The notes under the pieces were generated by a model, which saw nothing but the letters and a program-made list of their open reading frames with translations, did not search any database and was not told the DNA's origin. A program made the translations under genes and the position numbers. Shown here one piece after another: positions 43,901 through 56,086 of a stretch of 64,000 nt of DNA (its first letter is position 1; the number at the start of each line of letters is the position of its first letter). The stretch comes from Isoetes taiwanensis (lineage: Eukaryota > Streptophyta > Lycopodiopsida > Isoetales > Isoetaceae), in NCBI GenBank assembly GCA_021234155.1, contig JAJEKV010000014.1:3923563-3987562 (forward strand). Direction: 5' to 3'.

Positions 43901-46534
43901 CTATTCTATCAATGTATTTTGTCTTCTATGCCACTAAGATATATACTCAAGGTGGCATCAAACCCAGTTAAGGCTGAACTTTGCACATGATATGATTGAA
44001 ATCATCACCTGCATTGCTATTGTGCCATTTACAACAGACATAGGCATTGTCCTACAAATATTGTTATAAATACTGATTCTTGGAGGGAATGCGTCCCATT
44101 GCTTGGCTACTGAGATTTCTAATATAAATGACAGAATAACAGATTCAGTTGTCCTATTAGCAAACCATTCCTTGCATATATCACTGAGATACACTGGCTC
44201 ACAATGCTCACTGTTTGGAATCTCGGAATAATCTATAGTATAAGCACAGCACATTGTCATAATTGCAATGTTTTAGGACTTACATCTGCATAATCTACTG
44301 TTTTCTTATTCAGCTACCATGAACGTTAAAAAGCTGTCCTTGTCTTGCGCCTGTTCTCAATTGGAAAATATTTCCTTCTCTAAGATATTAAAAGAATCAA
44401 CGAATGACGATAAAGTTCCTGAAAATAAAGGAACAAATTAAGTTATTCTTTTTAAAACTTGAAAACGGATGATATATGAGATTAACTTAAATATGAGCAC
44501 ATCAAGTGTGGAATTGTTAACTTCTGTTTTTCGGGTGTGGAATTGTTAACTTCTTTGGTTGATCATTCCTCTAATGTCAAAAAGATACTTTAGCTTTGAC
44601 ATGACTAAAGTTGCTCTTTTTTCTTTTGAAATTTAAATGACTTTACAAAGCTATTTAATTGATCTAGCAGGTAGCATGAACAGTTAAGTGTGATTTGATT
44701 CTAGGAACTTTGGATTTCTCTTTGTGTTCTAATAGAATTTGGATTGCATCGAGAACATTACGCAAGGCAAAATACTTAATTTTATAAAGGTGTATACCAT
44801 ACACAATGGTTTGAAGGCATAATGCTTATGCAATGGGTTGAGTTAATGGCGCTTGCACAACTCCAGACGAAAGCTTTAAAGACCAAGACTGGCAGACACT
44901 CTAATCTAGGTAAAACTTGAACCATTCGATTACCTTGATACATTCTTCGAGAAACTGGTCTATTAAGACAAAAAGGATCACATGTATGCAGTGAGGGCAA
45001 GGCTTATAGATATCTTTTAGCTGAATAACAGGACATAAATATGGATTCAGACTTGGATCAAGACTCCCTTTTTTCTTCTGTCATTTTGGAGTGCTTTAAT
45101 ATGAAAAAATCTGCAGGAGGAGGATATTTGGTTGCAAGACCATAACTTAGAAGATGATCATAGCAATAATATTATGGCAAAAGAATAAGATTCACGAAAA
45201 CAAACTTTGGTTGCTATTGCCAAATACCGCATCCAGCATTGTACTTTGCTTCCCTTGGAGTCCCAGACCCCCCACTAGTCCAAGAGCGCCTGGCTCTTAT
45301 GCGGTGCATTCTTGGCAAAACCGTGACCCTGCCTCAAAAAGGCAAATACCTTTATAGTGCATCAAATCCTGTGATTGAAAAACTAGCTACTGGCCAGGGG
45401 GGTAATTTGGCAACTTAGGCACCTCTGGGCTGAATTGATTGCTTCATCAATCTCAAACACTTGTTTAATTGTTTTAGTCTTTCAATTATCATACGACGAA
45501 GCTAAATTAATGATATGTATTTTTCCTGATTCTTTCAAGGGCTAGGACATTCCTCCTTTTCCATGTTGACCAAATTGTCCAGGCTTTAATTGTCTGGAAG
45601 TTCGTCTTCTTTACGGTACACCATTCCAATGGGAGAATTCCCAACAACAATTCCTTGTTCCCTTCAAACCTATCCAGGCTCTATGCAAATACTACTTGCA
45701 ACTCCCCACATTCCGCCAAGTAATGCTCTATGGTGCCATCACTTCATAACACTAATACATAGCGTAATAAAATCCAAAACAAGAAAGATGGTGCCATTGC
45801 ACCATCTCTACAGCACAATGCAATGCAACATCGCCCTCCTGGGCCACCCACCAAAACCTATAGCAAATAAATAACATAAGAAATAAACACAAGTCAACAA
45901 GGGAGCAATGTAAGTGGTCAGTCATATAGTTCCTTGGGAGGAGCTCATATCTCTGTTGGTGCCTTGTCAAGGGCCCTGACCCTGCTCAAAGCTACTGTAG
46001 TAATGATTGCTTGGCTAGCAAATGGTCTCTAGTTATAATGATCCATAACTGAGCCACAAATCAATGCAGGAACTAATGTCCCCAACATGTCGGCAAATTC
46101 TGACACAAAAGCAGAGAGCATACCATATAATCTATCTACATTTTAAGAGCTCATCAACCCCTAAAATTCTAATATCAAGTTTCTTCCTTAGAGATGTAAA
46201 GGGATAAGTCTGGATTCACATTCAAAGGATGAATACCCGCAATAACAGAAAGAGGAGGGGGCGAAAGTCTAGCAAACTACCCTCTATGCACCTCCTAATC
46301 AGAACAATGCTAATCTCTATGCTAGATGGAAACTCCTAATCAGAACCTCCTAATCTCTATGCTAGATGGAAACTCATCTGCATCAATCTTCAACAATACC
46401 ACAAAGAAACAATACCTTCAAGAACAAACACAAACTAGGCAAGGGCATAGGCATCTCCCACAAGTAACTACTAAGATAAAGGTAGCTGAAATTGCAAAGG
46501 CAAGGCTCTAAGAATAAGGGCAGCCAAAATTCCA
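43901..46534. other. Intergenic, one possible exon
   Basis: Mostly AT-rich without features. At about 45238-45420 a frame reads YFASLGVPDPPLVQERLALM and continues to NLAT and a stop at 45418, preceded by an acceptor-like atccag. It looks protein-coding, but I cannot name it and see no upstream exon. Confidence 0.4.
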
Positions 46535-47480
46535 AAGGAAGGAAGGAAGGAAGGAAGTATATTTTAACGTCCACGGAGACCAACTGGCCTATGAGACGGT
46601 TTTACAATATAGCGGAAAGTTTCCAAACACAAAATAAAACCACAGAAACCCTGTACAATGTGTCTCTACCACTGGGATGAAAAAACCCCCCGTGTGGGAG
46701 GAAAAACCCTTGTAGTAGGCATTGAGAGGCCCTATTTGGGCGCTCAAATTCCCTGTGTTGTGAGGGACTCCCTGACGGTGGAGACTTGCAGAATGTAGGA
46801 TGCAAGATGTGCCACCATTGGCGAAGCCAGCAGTTGGTGAATTGCTATCTCAGAGCATCTGAGATCGGCATGAGCTGCTCGGATGTGTGCATATGCTGGG
46901 CATTCCTGTAGAGCATGGTGTTCATCTTCTACTATCTGCATGTGACAGCACTGGCATAATCTCTCATGCCGGGGGATCCCCTGCCCTCCATCCGTACCCC
47001 AACGGCCTGTCTCAATTCCGAGATGGTGGGACCCTGTCCTTATTGCAGCTATAGCTCTTCGTTTCTTGGTGGAAATGTGTGCCTTCAGATACTGGTGGGG
47101 GCCGTGTTCAAGCGACGGATTGACCTGTGTGTGGTAGTGCTCTGTTTTGGGCTTTGCAAGAGTGGGCGCATCCCACAGAGAGGCAGCAAAGCGCGCATTC
47201 AAATGCAGCTCCTGCTCTGCGATATCCGACATATCCACAATGTGTTGATAGTCTATGGACCATCGTGCGAACCATCCCCTGCAATGCTCTTGCCATACTC
47301 TCTTCAGACGTTGTGGCCCTTGTGCCAATAACAGAGCCCGGGGAGGAAGACGTTGTGCATCCATTTCGTCAACCTTATGGAAATACGCAAAGCCAAAAAT
47401 CAGGAAAGAATTGGGGAAGGGGTCAGTTGAAATACACAAGCTTGTTCCACAAGCTACAACAGAAGGAATAGATGTCTATC
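46535..47480 (-). mobile_element. LINE copy, 3' part with ORF2 C-terminus
   Basis: The minus strand ends in the LINE terminus (46561-46588) with a (ggaa)n tail. A 231-codon frame at 46744-47439 encodes the ORF2 C-terminal domain, with EHCRGWFARWSIDYQHIVDM and a CCHC cluster (C162, C165, H174, C180). It aligns with 26083-26343 of the larger LINE, where the cluster is destroyed. 5' truncated near 47480. Confidence 0.82.
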
Positions 47481-48218
47481 TATAAGCAAAAAGGGATGGT
47501 GTAGCCAAGTTGCACCTAGATATGGCAAGCCATATGCTTGCTCCTTATGGGATGCTCCTTATGTGTCATATGCCCATATGTGATGCTACAATGTGGTATG
47601 ATATAATAATTACTATCTATCTATCTATCTAAAAAGGCGGGGCTACCACAATAGCCAGATCCATCTTAAATTGAGCGCTGTGCATTTGGATGTCAGAACA
47701 AAGCCCTATTTTCAAAATACTGGAAAAACCTGTAGCCCAAAAGATCTAGGTATAAGATTTTGTGATGAAAAAAAAAGCCAAAGATAGAAAGCCTAAATAG
47801 CTATACATGCCAAACGATTGCAAATTTGGGGCATGATTAAAAGTTTTCCACATTATAGCCAAGAGCTCAGCATTAGCATGCGATAAAATATTTAGTAAAT
47901 AGCTTATGTAGCACAATATCATCACATCAATGGCTAAAAAATAGCACAGTGCAGTGATGTGCAAATTGAAGATTTGAACAATATGAAGGATGTAAAATAG
48001 GGGGAATGCCATAAGTGACAGCTTAGGCAAAGTTATAAAAAGGGCTTCAAGCTTAAGAATGACGAAAGATATGCCCTTCGGGGCATGGTCTTGTGGTAGG
48101 ACCTTAAACTGCCACACCTGAGGTAGTATGACCAACTAGTCATGTGGTAGAGACCTTAAACCAGGCATATGTACTACATAATCACATGCAAAATAGCTCC
48201 TAGCATATCGCACCCAGG

Positions 48219-48417
48219 TAGTGGATTGGCTTCCATGTGATATGTCAAATGTGATGTAGAATGTACTCATTATATGATGATGAATAGAATGACGTCCTTC
48301 AATAAAAATAGAAAAAAAAGGACGCCTAAATAGTGGATTGACGGTTCCATGTGATATGTAGAATATACTCAAATGATGTAATGATGAATAGAATGACGTC
48401 CTTCAATAAAAAAAAGA
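48219..48417. repeat. Two-copy tandem duplication, 112 bp period
   Basis: tagtggattg at 48219 recurs at 48331. Both copies continue through ccatgtgatatgt and aatagaatgacgtccttcaa. Confidence 0.85.
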
Positions 48418-48808
48418 ATGGCGAATGAGATAAATTGACTATTACATAAAGAGGTTAATCAATGCAATAATATATAAGGCAACATGCTGCAGTAGCAAAG
48501 AGCCTTATGCAATGCCATAGTATACAAGGTAATAGCTTGGACACATAACAATGGAATGCAGACTATGATTTCAAAGAGCCGAATTCTTAGAAAAATAAGA
48601 ACTAGTAATAGAATAGAATAGAATAGAATAGATTTTTTAACGTAAGAAACACATATTATGTCCAAAATCAATAACATAGCACATCTTGTGTCCAAAATCA
48701 ATGACATATTTTTAATGAGGGGTGCTTTGGACTATCTTCATCATCGGACCTGTCGATCCTACGACCCAGAATGTATGTTGGGACCTCTAGACGCCTCTCG
48801 TTTCGATT

Positions 48809-48884
48809 ATGGTCATTTATAATTTGGCGTGCTTATGATTTTGAATATGGTCATTTATAATTTGGCGTGCCTATGGTTTTGAAT
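48809..48884. repeat. Two-copy tandem duplication, 38 bp period
   Basis: atggtcatttataatttggc at 48809 recurs at 48847 with two or three differences in the unit. Confidence 0.88.
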
Positions 48885-49254
48885 ATCAAATACGGGGTTG
48901 CCTAAAGTTTTGGAATATGAAATATGACGACACGAACCTCTATACAGATTCGCTTAAGATTTTAGAATTTAAAATACGGGGACTTGAATCTCTACCAAAA
49001 TAATTCAATGTCCTAATAAGAATTCCTTGACCAATACAACCATGAGCTAACGTGATCTTTTTTCTCTATTGAATCTATGGCTTTTCTCTAATCTAGTCGA
49101 TTGTTTTAGAGGTATGGTCTATGGTTTTAGGAATAGTCATTTATACATCCCTTATCAATTCCCCCTCGAACCCCCTACTATTGTGCTACATTAGCCTACC
49201 ACTGTTTTTGAATAATTGATAGACATCTTGTTGTTTTGCAACAAATCATGTATA

Positions 49255-49360
49255 AGGAATGGCAGTTTCATTCCGACACAATAAGAGGGGCCCCGCGACT
49301 GGCGGTAGCCGGGAGCGGGTCTCCTATGTGTCAGAATGGTAGACAAACTGCCATTCCCCT
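49255..49360. mobile_element. Foldback element with GC core
   Basis: aggaatggcagttt (49255-49268) is mirrored by aaactgccattcccct (49345-49360). The core contains gcgactggcggtagccggg, shared in variant form with the elements at 57642 and 62528. Confidence 0.65.
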
Positions 49361-49473
49361 ACAAAATAGAAGTAAGAAACTTTTTTACATAGTGTTCTTG
49401 TAGAAGTGTTGGATTTCTTAGCGTTTCGAAGACGGTTTGCAAGATCCGGCAATTTTTATTTGTGGAAAGCTTC

Positions 49474-49535
49474 CAGAAAGCTTCAGAGTTTTTAGCTTCA
49501 AATTCAGAAAGCTTCAGAGTTTTTAGCTTCAAATC
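49474..49535. repeat. Two-copy tandem duplication, 31 bp period
   Basis: cagaaagcttcagagttttt at 49474 recurs at 49505. Further gaaagcttc motifs follow to about 49580. Confidence 0.8.
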
Positions 49536-49599
49536 TAGCAGAGGGCTTCCGGAAAGCTTCAAAGTTTGTGGAAAGCTTAAGATGGCAAAGAGCTTGACT

Positions 49600-51090
49600 T
49601 CAAATCAGACGAATGGCTTTTACTTCAGATCCAAAAAAAGCATTGGAGTTGAACAGTAGCGGCTGCAAGAAACCTAACCTATTCAGTTCCTTACTGGCAC
49701 AAGATACAACAACCTCTAATTCAAAACCTATCAAGCGTCTTTGACATTGGAACATGTTGATTTTCGATCATCCACATGCTATCAACAAGTCAATCTTAGC
49801 AAAGTCACACTGTTGGTTATATTGTATCCTTTTTAACGGACGAAGAGCAAGACCATCATTTAGAAATGAATCAGAATACATCATTTTTTGATAGTTTAGA
49901 TTCCTCATCTCCGACTCCTTTATCTGAAGGAGTTGTGCCACCTCAAATACTCCTGTGTCCATCACCATCAAGTGGAATCACTTTGTCGCTTGGAAGAAAA
50001 GATTACCTCTACATCATAGGGGGGCAATTACAATTATCATGCCACGTTTCTTCTACAAAAATGTTTATATTTGGCATATTTTTCTCGCTATGGATAACAA
50101 ATTTTCATCCTTGTAACATTCCTTCCATACTAAGTCTAACGGGATCATCCCCTATTTTCTTATGCACACAGCTTGTTGCTGGATCAAATGTTGTGTTGTT
50201 TTCGCCTAAAGGTGTAATCAGAGCCCCTTACCTTGCTACTATCACTTGAAGCCCCATTTGGAGAGGCCTAACATTGCTGCTTCCATATGGCCCCAAATCA
50301 AAGGAATTGTTTGTGTCAGTTCATACCCATTGCCCACATTATGACGGCCATCTGCTCTGAATCTAGTTTCTTCTTTGGATCTTTTTACCCCCCACCTCTC
50401 CCCAACCCCCTTTTTTTGTTATGGAGGAAGTTGATGACTTGCAACCAAGAGGTCACAAGTTCAAATCTTGCCAATGACATCATTGCTCTTGCATGGGGTT
50501 CACTACCATATACATTAACTTTGTATGATGACATTATACGTTGTATGGTGACTACATACGACGTGCTTATATGGTCATCACACACATGAGAATTGAGTTG
50601 AATTGATTTAATTGAGAATGGGAGATGGAGAACCGCAATTTATTGAAAACAAAAACAAAATCCTGGATATAGGGTTAAAGAATACCTATTATGCATGTTT
50701 CTGCCATGATCTTTTCGCTTATTGCAAGAACAAGAATCTATATTTTATACTAAGATTGGAAATAAGTTGGCTATGATGTATAAATATCACAAATTCTTTG
50801 CAGCAATAGAAAACAATGTCGTTGATGAATTAACAATCCTTTCAAAACTCTAGAACCCTCTCTCAACAAAAGTTTTCAAGCAAGAGGTGATAAATGATTG
50901 GTGATCTTATTCTGGCCCATAACCCCGGATGTTGAACTTAGAGCATATTATTCAACAGGACAGGTGCCATATTAAGATATTCGAGTATTCAATATGAAAT
51001 ATTGTATAATGTCTTTTTTCTTTCTTTTTTCTGGCAAATTTAAGCAGCCTGATGGTGTTGGACATATTAATTTAGTGTGGGGGTGTAGTA
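49600..51090. other. No gene recognised
   Basis: Frames of up to 127 residues (49866-50249) have no recognisable domain. A SINE-like head lies at 50428. Confidence 0.45.
50428..50475 (+). ncRNA. tRNA-derived SINE head candidate
   Basis: gatgacttgcaaccaagagg is followed by cacaagttcaaatcttgcc, with a polymerase III B box and the layout of tRNA-derived plant SINE heads. It is related to 15045-15112. The A box is poor and no clear tail is defined. Confidence 0.45.
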
Positions 51091-51334
51091 TATCACATTC
51101 AATCTCCTTGAGGCCTCGATTCAGGACAGGCACGACGCTACAAGTATAGAGATTCTATGTCTTTCAATAGACAGTAAATTCGAGGAAGAAATATTTTATC
51201 ACATTCAATCTCCTTGAGGCCTCGATTCAGGACAGGCACGACGCTACAAGTATAGAGATTCTATGTCTTTCAATAGACAGTAAATTCGAGGAAGAAATAT
51301 TTTTTAGACAGTAAATTTGAGGAAGAAATATTTT
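51091..51334. repeat. Tandem duplication, 106 bp period, 2.3 copies
   Basis: tatcacattcaatctccttg at 51091 recurs at 51197, apparently identical over the unit. A partial third copy (agacagtaaatttgagg) follows at about 51306. Confidence 0.93.
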
Positions 51335-51356
51335 AGACTTTGTTGAATACAGAGTA

Positions 51357-51386
51357 AGATAGATAGATATTATTTTAACCTCCACG
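51357..51386 (-). mobile_element. Probable LINE 3' end with (atag)n tail
   Basis: agatagatagatattatttt is followed by aacctccacgagagagc, resembling the reverse complement of the LINE terminus with three or four mismatches. It lies 470 bases upstream of the MBD gene start. Confidence 0.5.
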
Positions 51387-51853
51387 AGAGAGCACATAGG
51401 CTACGGGCTTTATTTTGATTAGGTATAAACGTAAGGTTAGCAAAATAGGGCTAATTTTCAACTTCCGGTGGAAACGATCGAAGTGGGCGGTGCCGCCTCG
51501 AACACCGCCGCCGCCAGAAGCGCCGCCGGCTGCCAACCCTTTGTATTTCCATAGTAGGCTGTTCCCCTGTCTCCGGACCTCTAAAAATCGATCCATCTCT
51601 TTTGCGCCATTCAAGCACTTGATTGCCGGAACGCATATCCAGGTTTCGGCTTAGGTTTTCCATGTCATTTTCACATCCTTAAACAGGTAATTTTTCCTAC
51701 CAAATGCAAATGCTATCAAACCTTTCCAGCGCATTCGAATCTGCAGCACAAATCGATTAAATCCGGTGTCTCCAAGGAGAAATCCTCCCATAATGGTCCA
51801 AGATTGATTTTCCGAGGGATTTTTAGCCAAGATTGGTGCAGCTTTTGTGTGGC

Positions 51854-54800
51854 ATGGCAGGTAAAGTTGAGGCAGGCAAAGAGAATGAAGGAGATCTAGA
51901 AATCCCCTCATTTGAGCATTTAGATCTGAGATCATTCACGCAGGACGAGCTTCTTGCAGCGGCAAAGTTTTCAGATAACCTAATAAGGGAAGAAATCATA
52001 ACACCAAAGATCGACAGAAAAGTGTTCAACGAAAGCGCAGGGAGCAGGAAACAGTCCTATAACAAATATTATGTGGAGCCGAAGCCCTCGGCCAGATATA
52101 GAGAGCTTATAAAAGATTACGGTGCAAACCCTAGGCAAAGGGATGAGGAAGGGATGCTAAAAAGGAGCAGTTCCGACAGTTTGAATGATTTCAAAGAAAA
52201 TTTTGTGGTTGTGAAGAGGGCAAAACTAGGTATAAAAGAAGAGGCAAGGATTAAATCACAGGTACAGGTTCAGCTTCATAATCAGCCAAAGTTTGAGGTC
52301 CAAGAGGGCCATGGATCTGCCATAGCCAAAGCTATGGCTCAAGAGGAAAATAGAAGCAACGAAGAGGAGGATTTGCCACAGATTGAGACTAAGGACCCTG
52401 TTGAGGCTAAACTTTTACACATGTTGTTCCATATGAAAGGCATATGGTCTTCAAGTAAGAAGCCAAGGAAAATAATTGATGCCGAGGGCTTCCCCCAAGG
52501 ATGGACCGTTACCATTGGAGTCCGAAAGCCCAAAAATGGCGAACGACCTTACTTTGAGCTTCGCAACTATAGAAGGTACTACCCTCTCTAACTTTGCTTA
52601 AGCTTGTGTTTTTTTTTTTGGAATTGAAATATTTCTTGGAGTGGAGTTTTCCATGCATTTGAAGCATTTCTTGTTGTGGGGTGTATAATCGTTGGGGAGA
52701 TGGAAAAAAATTCTAGTTAGGGGGCTCTCTTAACAGCATCCCTCTAATCTATGTGAAGCTTTAGACCATAAGTTGTTAGAACACCTTGGTCATGGTGGGT
52801 CTTAACAAAGTTTCCAACACATTTAAGGAACTCGTCATTGGCGTGTCCTTGGTATGTTGAAAGAAGTGGGTAGAAAGAACCTATTATACCATCTCAAATG
52901 ATTGATGATGGAGCAGGAGGAGGAGGCTACTTGCAAATAGGTCATAGAATTGAATTGAATTGAATTGAATTGAATTTTATCGTCCGGTGGAAGGCCTATG
53001 ATTTATAGAAGGTGATATAGTATTTGATGTAGGTTGATGTTGGTTGGAGAGAAGTAGATGAAGTTTGATCAAAATGATTCATCTAAAAGGATCTCTCTAG
53101 AGGAGGGAATTAAGCAGTAGAAAGCTACTTAAACTTATTTTATATTTTCCTTGATTGGAGAGAAGTAGGTGGAAGAAGTGTGATCAAATTCATCTAAAAG
53201 GGGCATCTCTTCAGATAATTCAATTTTTAAACATTGGGGAGGGGGAAGATTTGGGTGGGGCGGAGGTGGGGGAGGTGCGGGAGGGGGGCGTTGGGGGTGG
53301 GGATTTCTAGTGTGATATTCGTGACACACGTATAGCACCACAAAGCAAGGGGTTTGTTCTCATCTTTGTTAGTTAGAGTATGGTCTTTAGAGGTTGAGTT
53401 TCTTTTCGTTTTAAGAATTAGAAAATAAATTCTTTCTAGAAACTAATAAAATAGATTTTTTATCGTCTACAATGACCAGAAGAATGTGCCTCCAATGTGC
53501 CTCCTGTCCTTTACTCTAGTCTCCTACCCCCCTCATATGGCCCATCGGTGTTTGTTCGACTATCTCTTCTATTTTCAATCTCTACTAGCATATTGGGTGT
53601 TTGAGAAGAGGTAGAGATTGCAAGTTCTTTTTTGCAATGGGTATAATATTCCTATATAGATGTAATACTTCCTATATAGTTAAGCTACTAAGTTCATGAG
53701 GCTTTTGATGGAGGGTCTTGTTAAGTAGACCTGGTTAGATAAGCGTGAAAGGGGGCTTGTAATGTCTAGTTAGTGATGTCTATATGAAAGCGTTAGAGGA
53801 TAAGTTGTTCCCTAGTTATGTTGTTCGGTGATTTCTCGATTGCTAGTAATGTTGTTGGGTGACATGGCGAGCGTTCGCACCGTATGAATGCAGTGAGCCT
53901 TCGGACCCCAGAAAATTTTCGTGCATTTGAGGAACTGACCATTGGGCTATCCTTGGTATGTAAAGGGCTATGAATCAAGAACGACGTGTAGATTTTGAAT
54001 AAAAAACGACGTGTGGATAGTTCTGTAATAAGAGACAGTTGCGAGTCTTATTCTGCAAAGGCAGAAGACTTTGAACTGTGGGGAGAGGTTTAATTATATT
54101 ACAATAGCAAATGGTACAAGGAAGAAGACTTAAAGCAGTTTGTCCAATTTGAGTAGTTTTTGCAGTGGCCATAGTACTTCCTTTCAAGGGATGGTTAAAA
54201 CTTGTCTAATATTCTTACGACTAGCAACCCTTGCTAGTTTTGTGTTAATATAGAGAAATGCTATGTAATTGCCTTTGCACATGGTCTTATATGAACATAA
54301 ATTGCACACCTCATTAAGGAATACGAGGGAATAATCTAACAATTCGACTGTCTTTGCAGCTCTTCAACTCATTTTTCAATAACATGTTAAACCAATATTC
54401 AAACATGTCATGGTCTTGCATATTTTATTTTCTCCTTTTGCTTAGTCTTTTTACTTGCTGATTTCTTCTAGACGTGTTCAATTGCGCAGCCCAGAAGGAA
54501 AAAGGTGGCCCACATTTAAGGAAGCTTCAGCACATCTAGTCTCTTTAGGGCTAGCACCAGCTCTGAAGAGGTTTAGAAGGCAAGAAGTTTATGATTTAAC
54601 GACCTCTGTTCCTGGGGAAGGAAGCAAACATCCATGCTCATTGTGTGGTGAAGGTGAATCATTAGGTTTGGAGGAGTATCTAGTGAAACAAGCAAACGAG
54701 GAAATAGATAGAAAAAGTGATCCAACTGTTACAGAAAATGACATCCTGGAAATACCTTCTATACAATTGTCTAGCCATTTAGAGAAGCCAGACCAGGTAA

Positions 54801-55492
54801 ATTATGAGGGTGAGATTCTGATACAGAACAGCAAGTCTTCAGGAGACATCCCTACATTGGACTTATCTCCCACCACTAATTGCGCACAAGAAATGTCTTG
54901 TAAAACTAATGAGCAGCAAACTCTGGATGTTCCTGACATCCAGACAATAGGTTTACCATCCACCCTTAATTCAGTGCAAGGAGCATTTTCAAGCGATACA
55001 GCCAATGAGCAAAGCCTGAATCCTGCTTGTACTACTGTAGTCGAAGGAGCATCTGATCTTGGTGTATCTAAAGCTACTTTTAAATGTGTATCTGATGTTG
55101 GTATATCTGAAGCTACTTTTAAATGTGTAGAATGTCACAAGGTTTTTGATGAACAGAGTAAATACTGGGGCCACCTTAGTAAGCATTCTAAGAGACGGAG
55201 GTCCTCTGGATCGTCACCGACAAAGAAAATTAAGCAATCATCCATGAGTCCTCTTAAAATGGGGGCAATTACTTGCACACCAGAAACAAAGGGATATATA
55301 CCTTTAGAGAGGCCTAATATTGCAGAGTCTCAACAGGTAAGAATGGGTGCCTAGTCTTCTCTAAAGCAATGAAAAACAGTTTGCAACGTTCCATTTTAAT
55401 TTTGTTAGGGTTTCTCACAGGTTGGCTTGGAAGTTAGTGTTTGTGTACCTACAGCTGTAAAGGATGACAATGAAAAAGATTCTGTAACGTGA
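51854..55492 (+). CDS. MBD8: MBD8-type methyl-CpG-binding-domain protein, 552 aa, 3 exons
   Basis: Exons are 51854-52575, 54472-55336 and 55421-55492. Splices are agaag/gtact, ttctag/acg, caacag/gtaag and ctcacag/gtt, and the frame is kept across both. The N-terminal part has LDLRSFTQDELLAAA and IDRKVFNESAGSRKQSYNK, the signature I associate with plant MBD8-like proteins. The MBD (about 205-275) has GFPQGWTVTIGVRK, GERPYFELRNY and, across the splice, RVQLRSPEGKRWPTFKEA. A CSLC pair (296, 299) may bind metal. A C2H2 finger lies at 459-479 (C459, C462, H475, H479), then a basic tail. It is presumably a nuclear chromatin protein; plant MBD8 proteins are not proven to bind methylated CpG. The start is the ATG giving MAGKVEAG. 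Confidence 0.85.
52946..53000 (-). mobile_element. LINE 3' end with (ttgaa)n tail in MBD intron 1
   Basis: (ttgaa)n is followed by ttttatcgtccggtgg and aaggcctatg, the reverse complement of the LINE terminus with changes. Confidence 0.6.
53233..53312 (+). other. G-quadruplex-prone tract in MBD intron 1
   Basis: At least eight runs of three or more G within 80 bases, almost without C, on the transcribed gene's sense strand. Confidence 0.75.
53438..53485 (-). mobile_element. LINE 3' end in MBD intron 1
   Basis: aataaaatagattttttatc, then gtctacaatgaccagaag, matches the reverse complement of the LINE terminus, with a degenerate tail. Confidence 0.5.
55052..55129 (+). repeat. In-frame 39 bp duplication in MBD exon 2
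   Basis: The 13-residue unit SDLGVSKATFKCV is repeated as SDVGISEATFKCV just before the zinc finger, and the second FKCV supplies the finger's first Cys. Confidence 0.92.
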
Positions 55493-55960
55493 AGCCCTTG
55501 GCACGTTAGCTTCAGCTGAATGGGATGGATGTAACCTATGAGTTTTTAATACATCATTGCATATTGTTGGAGGGGAGAATGATGGATCCCTTATACGTCA
55601 GAAGGGCATTTGTTGCGAAGGTGTAAAAACTACTTTGGCAATCCCATTATCAACGTTAGGCCCATTTTAAAGCAAGTGCAAAATTCAGAATTTGTTTGCT
55701 CAATTTATGTCCATTTTGCATGGGTTGATTGTATGTGTCATTTTTAAATTGTGCATTCTTATCATTAATATCGCAATTTATATCCCCGCCCACCTGCGCT
55801 TGGATTAGAGAATTTTTTGATTGAGTAGAACACATTGCTGCTCAGGTCTTGAGGTCAAGCCACAAAACTCACTTGGGCCTCTTATTTTGCATTCTTGGAG
55901 GTTTTTCATTCTTGATCAGAATAGAAAAGACTAGAATCAAGATAAGCTTTTCTTGATGTT

Positions 55961-56086
55961 GTTGAATGAAATGGGGTCAGCCACAACAACCTGGAGAATC
56001 TGGCTGACCCCATTCCAACATTCTGGAGAATCTAGCTGTCCCCATTCCAACAACCTGGAGAATTGGCTGACCCCATTCCATTCAAC
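55961..56086. repeat. Hairpin with 22 bp arms and 32 bp internal repeats
   Basis: The arm at 55961-55982 (ending ggggtcagcc) matches the reverse complement of 56065-56086 with one mismatch. Between them, ctggagaatc units start at 55991, 56023 and 56055. It may be a small foldback element in the MBD 3' flank. Confidence 0.7.

Larger units (their letters stand above)
47481..49254. other. Intergenic, repeats only
   Basis: It contains a (ctat)n run at 47612-47631, the duplications at 48219 and 48809, and a (gaata)n stretch followed by ttttttaacgt at 48606-48645 that may be another LINE tail (minus). No gene is seen. Confidence 0.5.

Noticed and set aside
48060-48170. tRNA-like sequence around tggtcttgtggtagg
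   Set aside because: It has some A-box resemblance and a short gccc-ttcg-gggc hairpin, but no B box or cloverleaf could be drawn.
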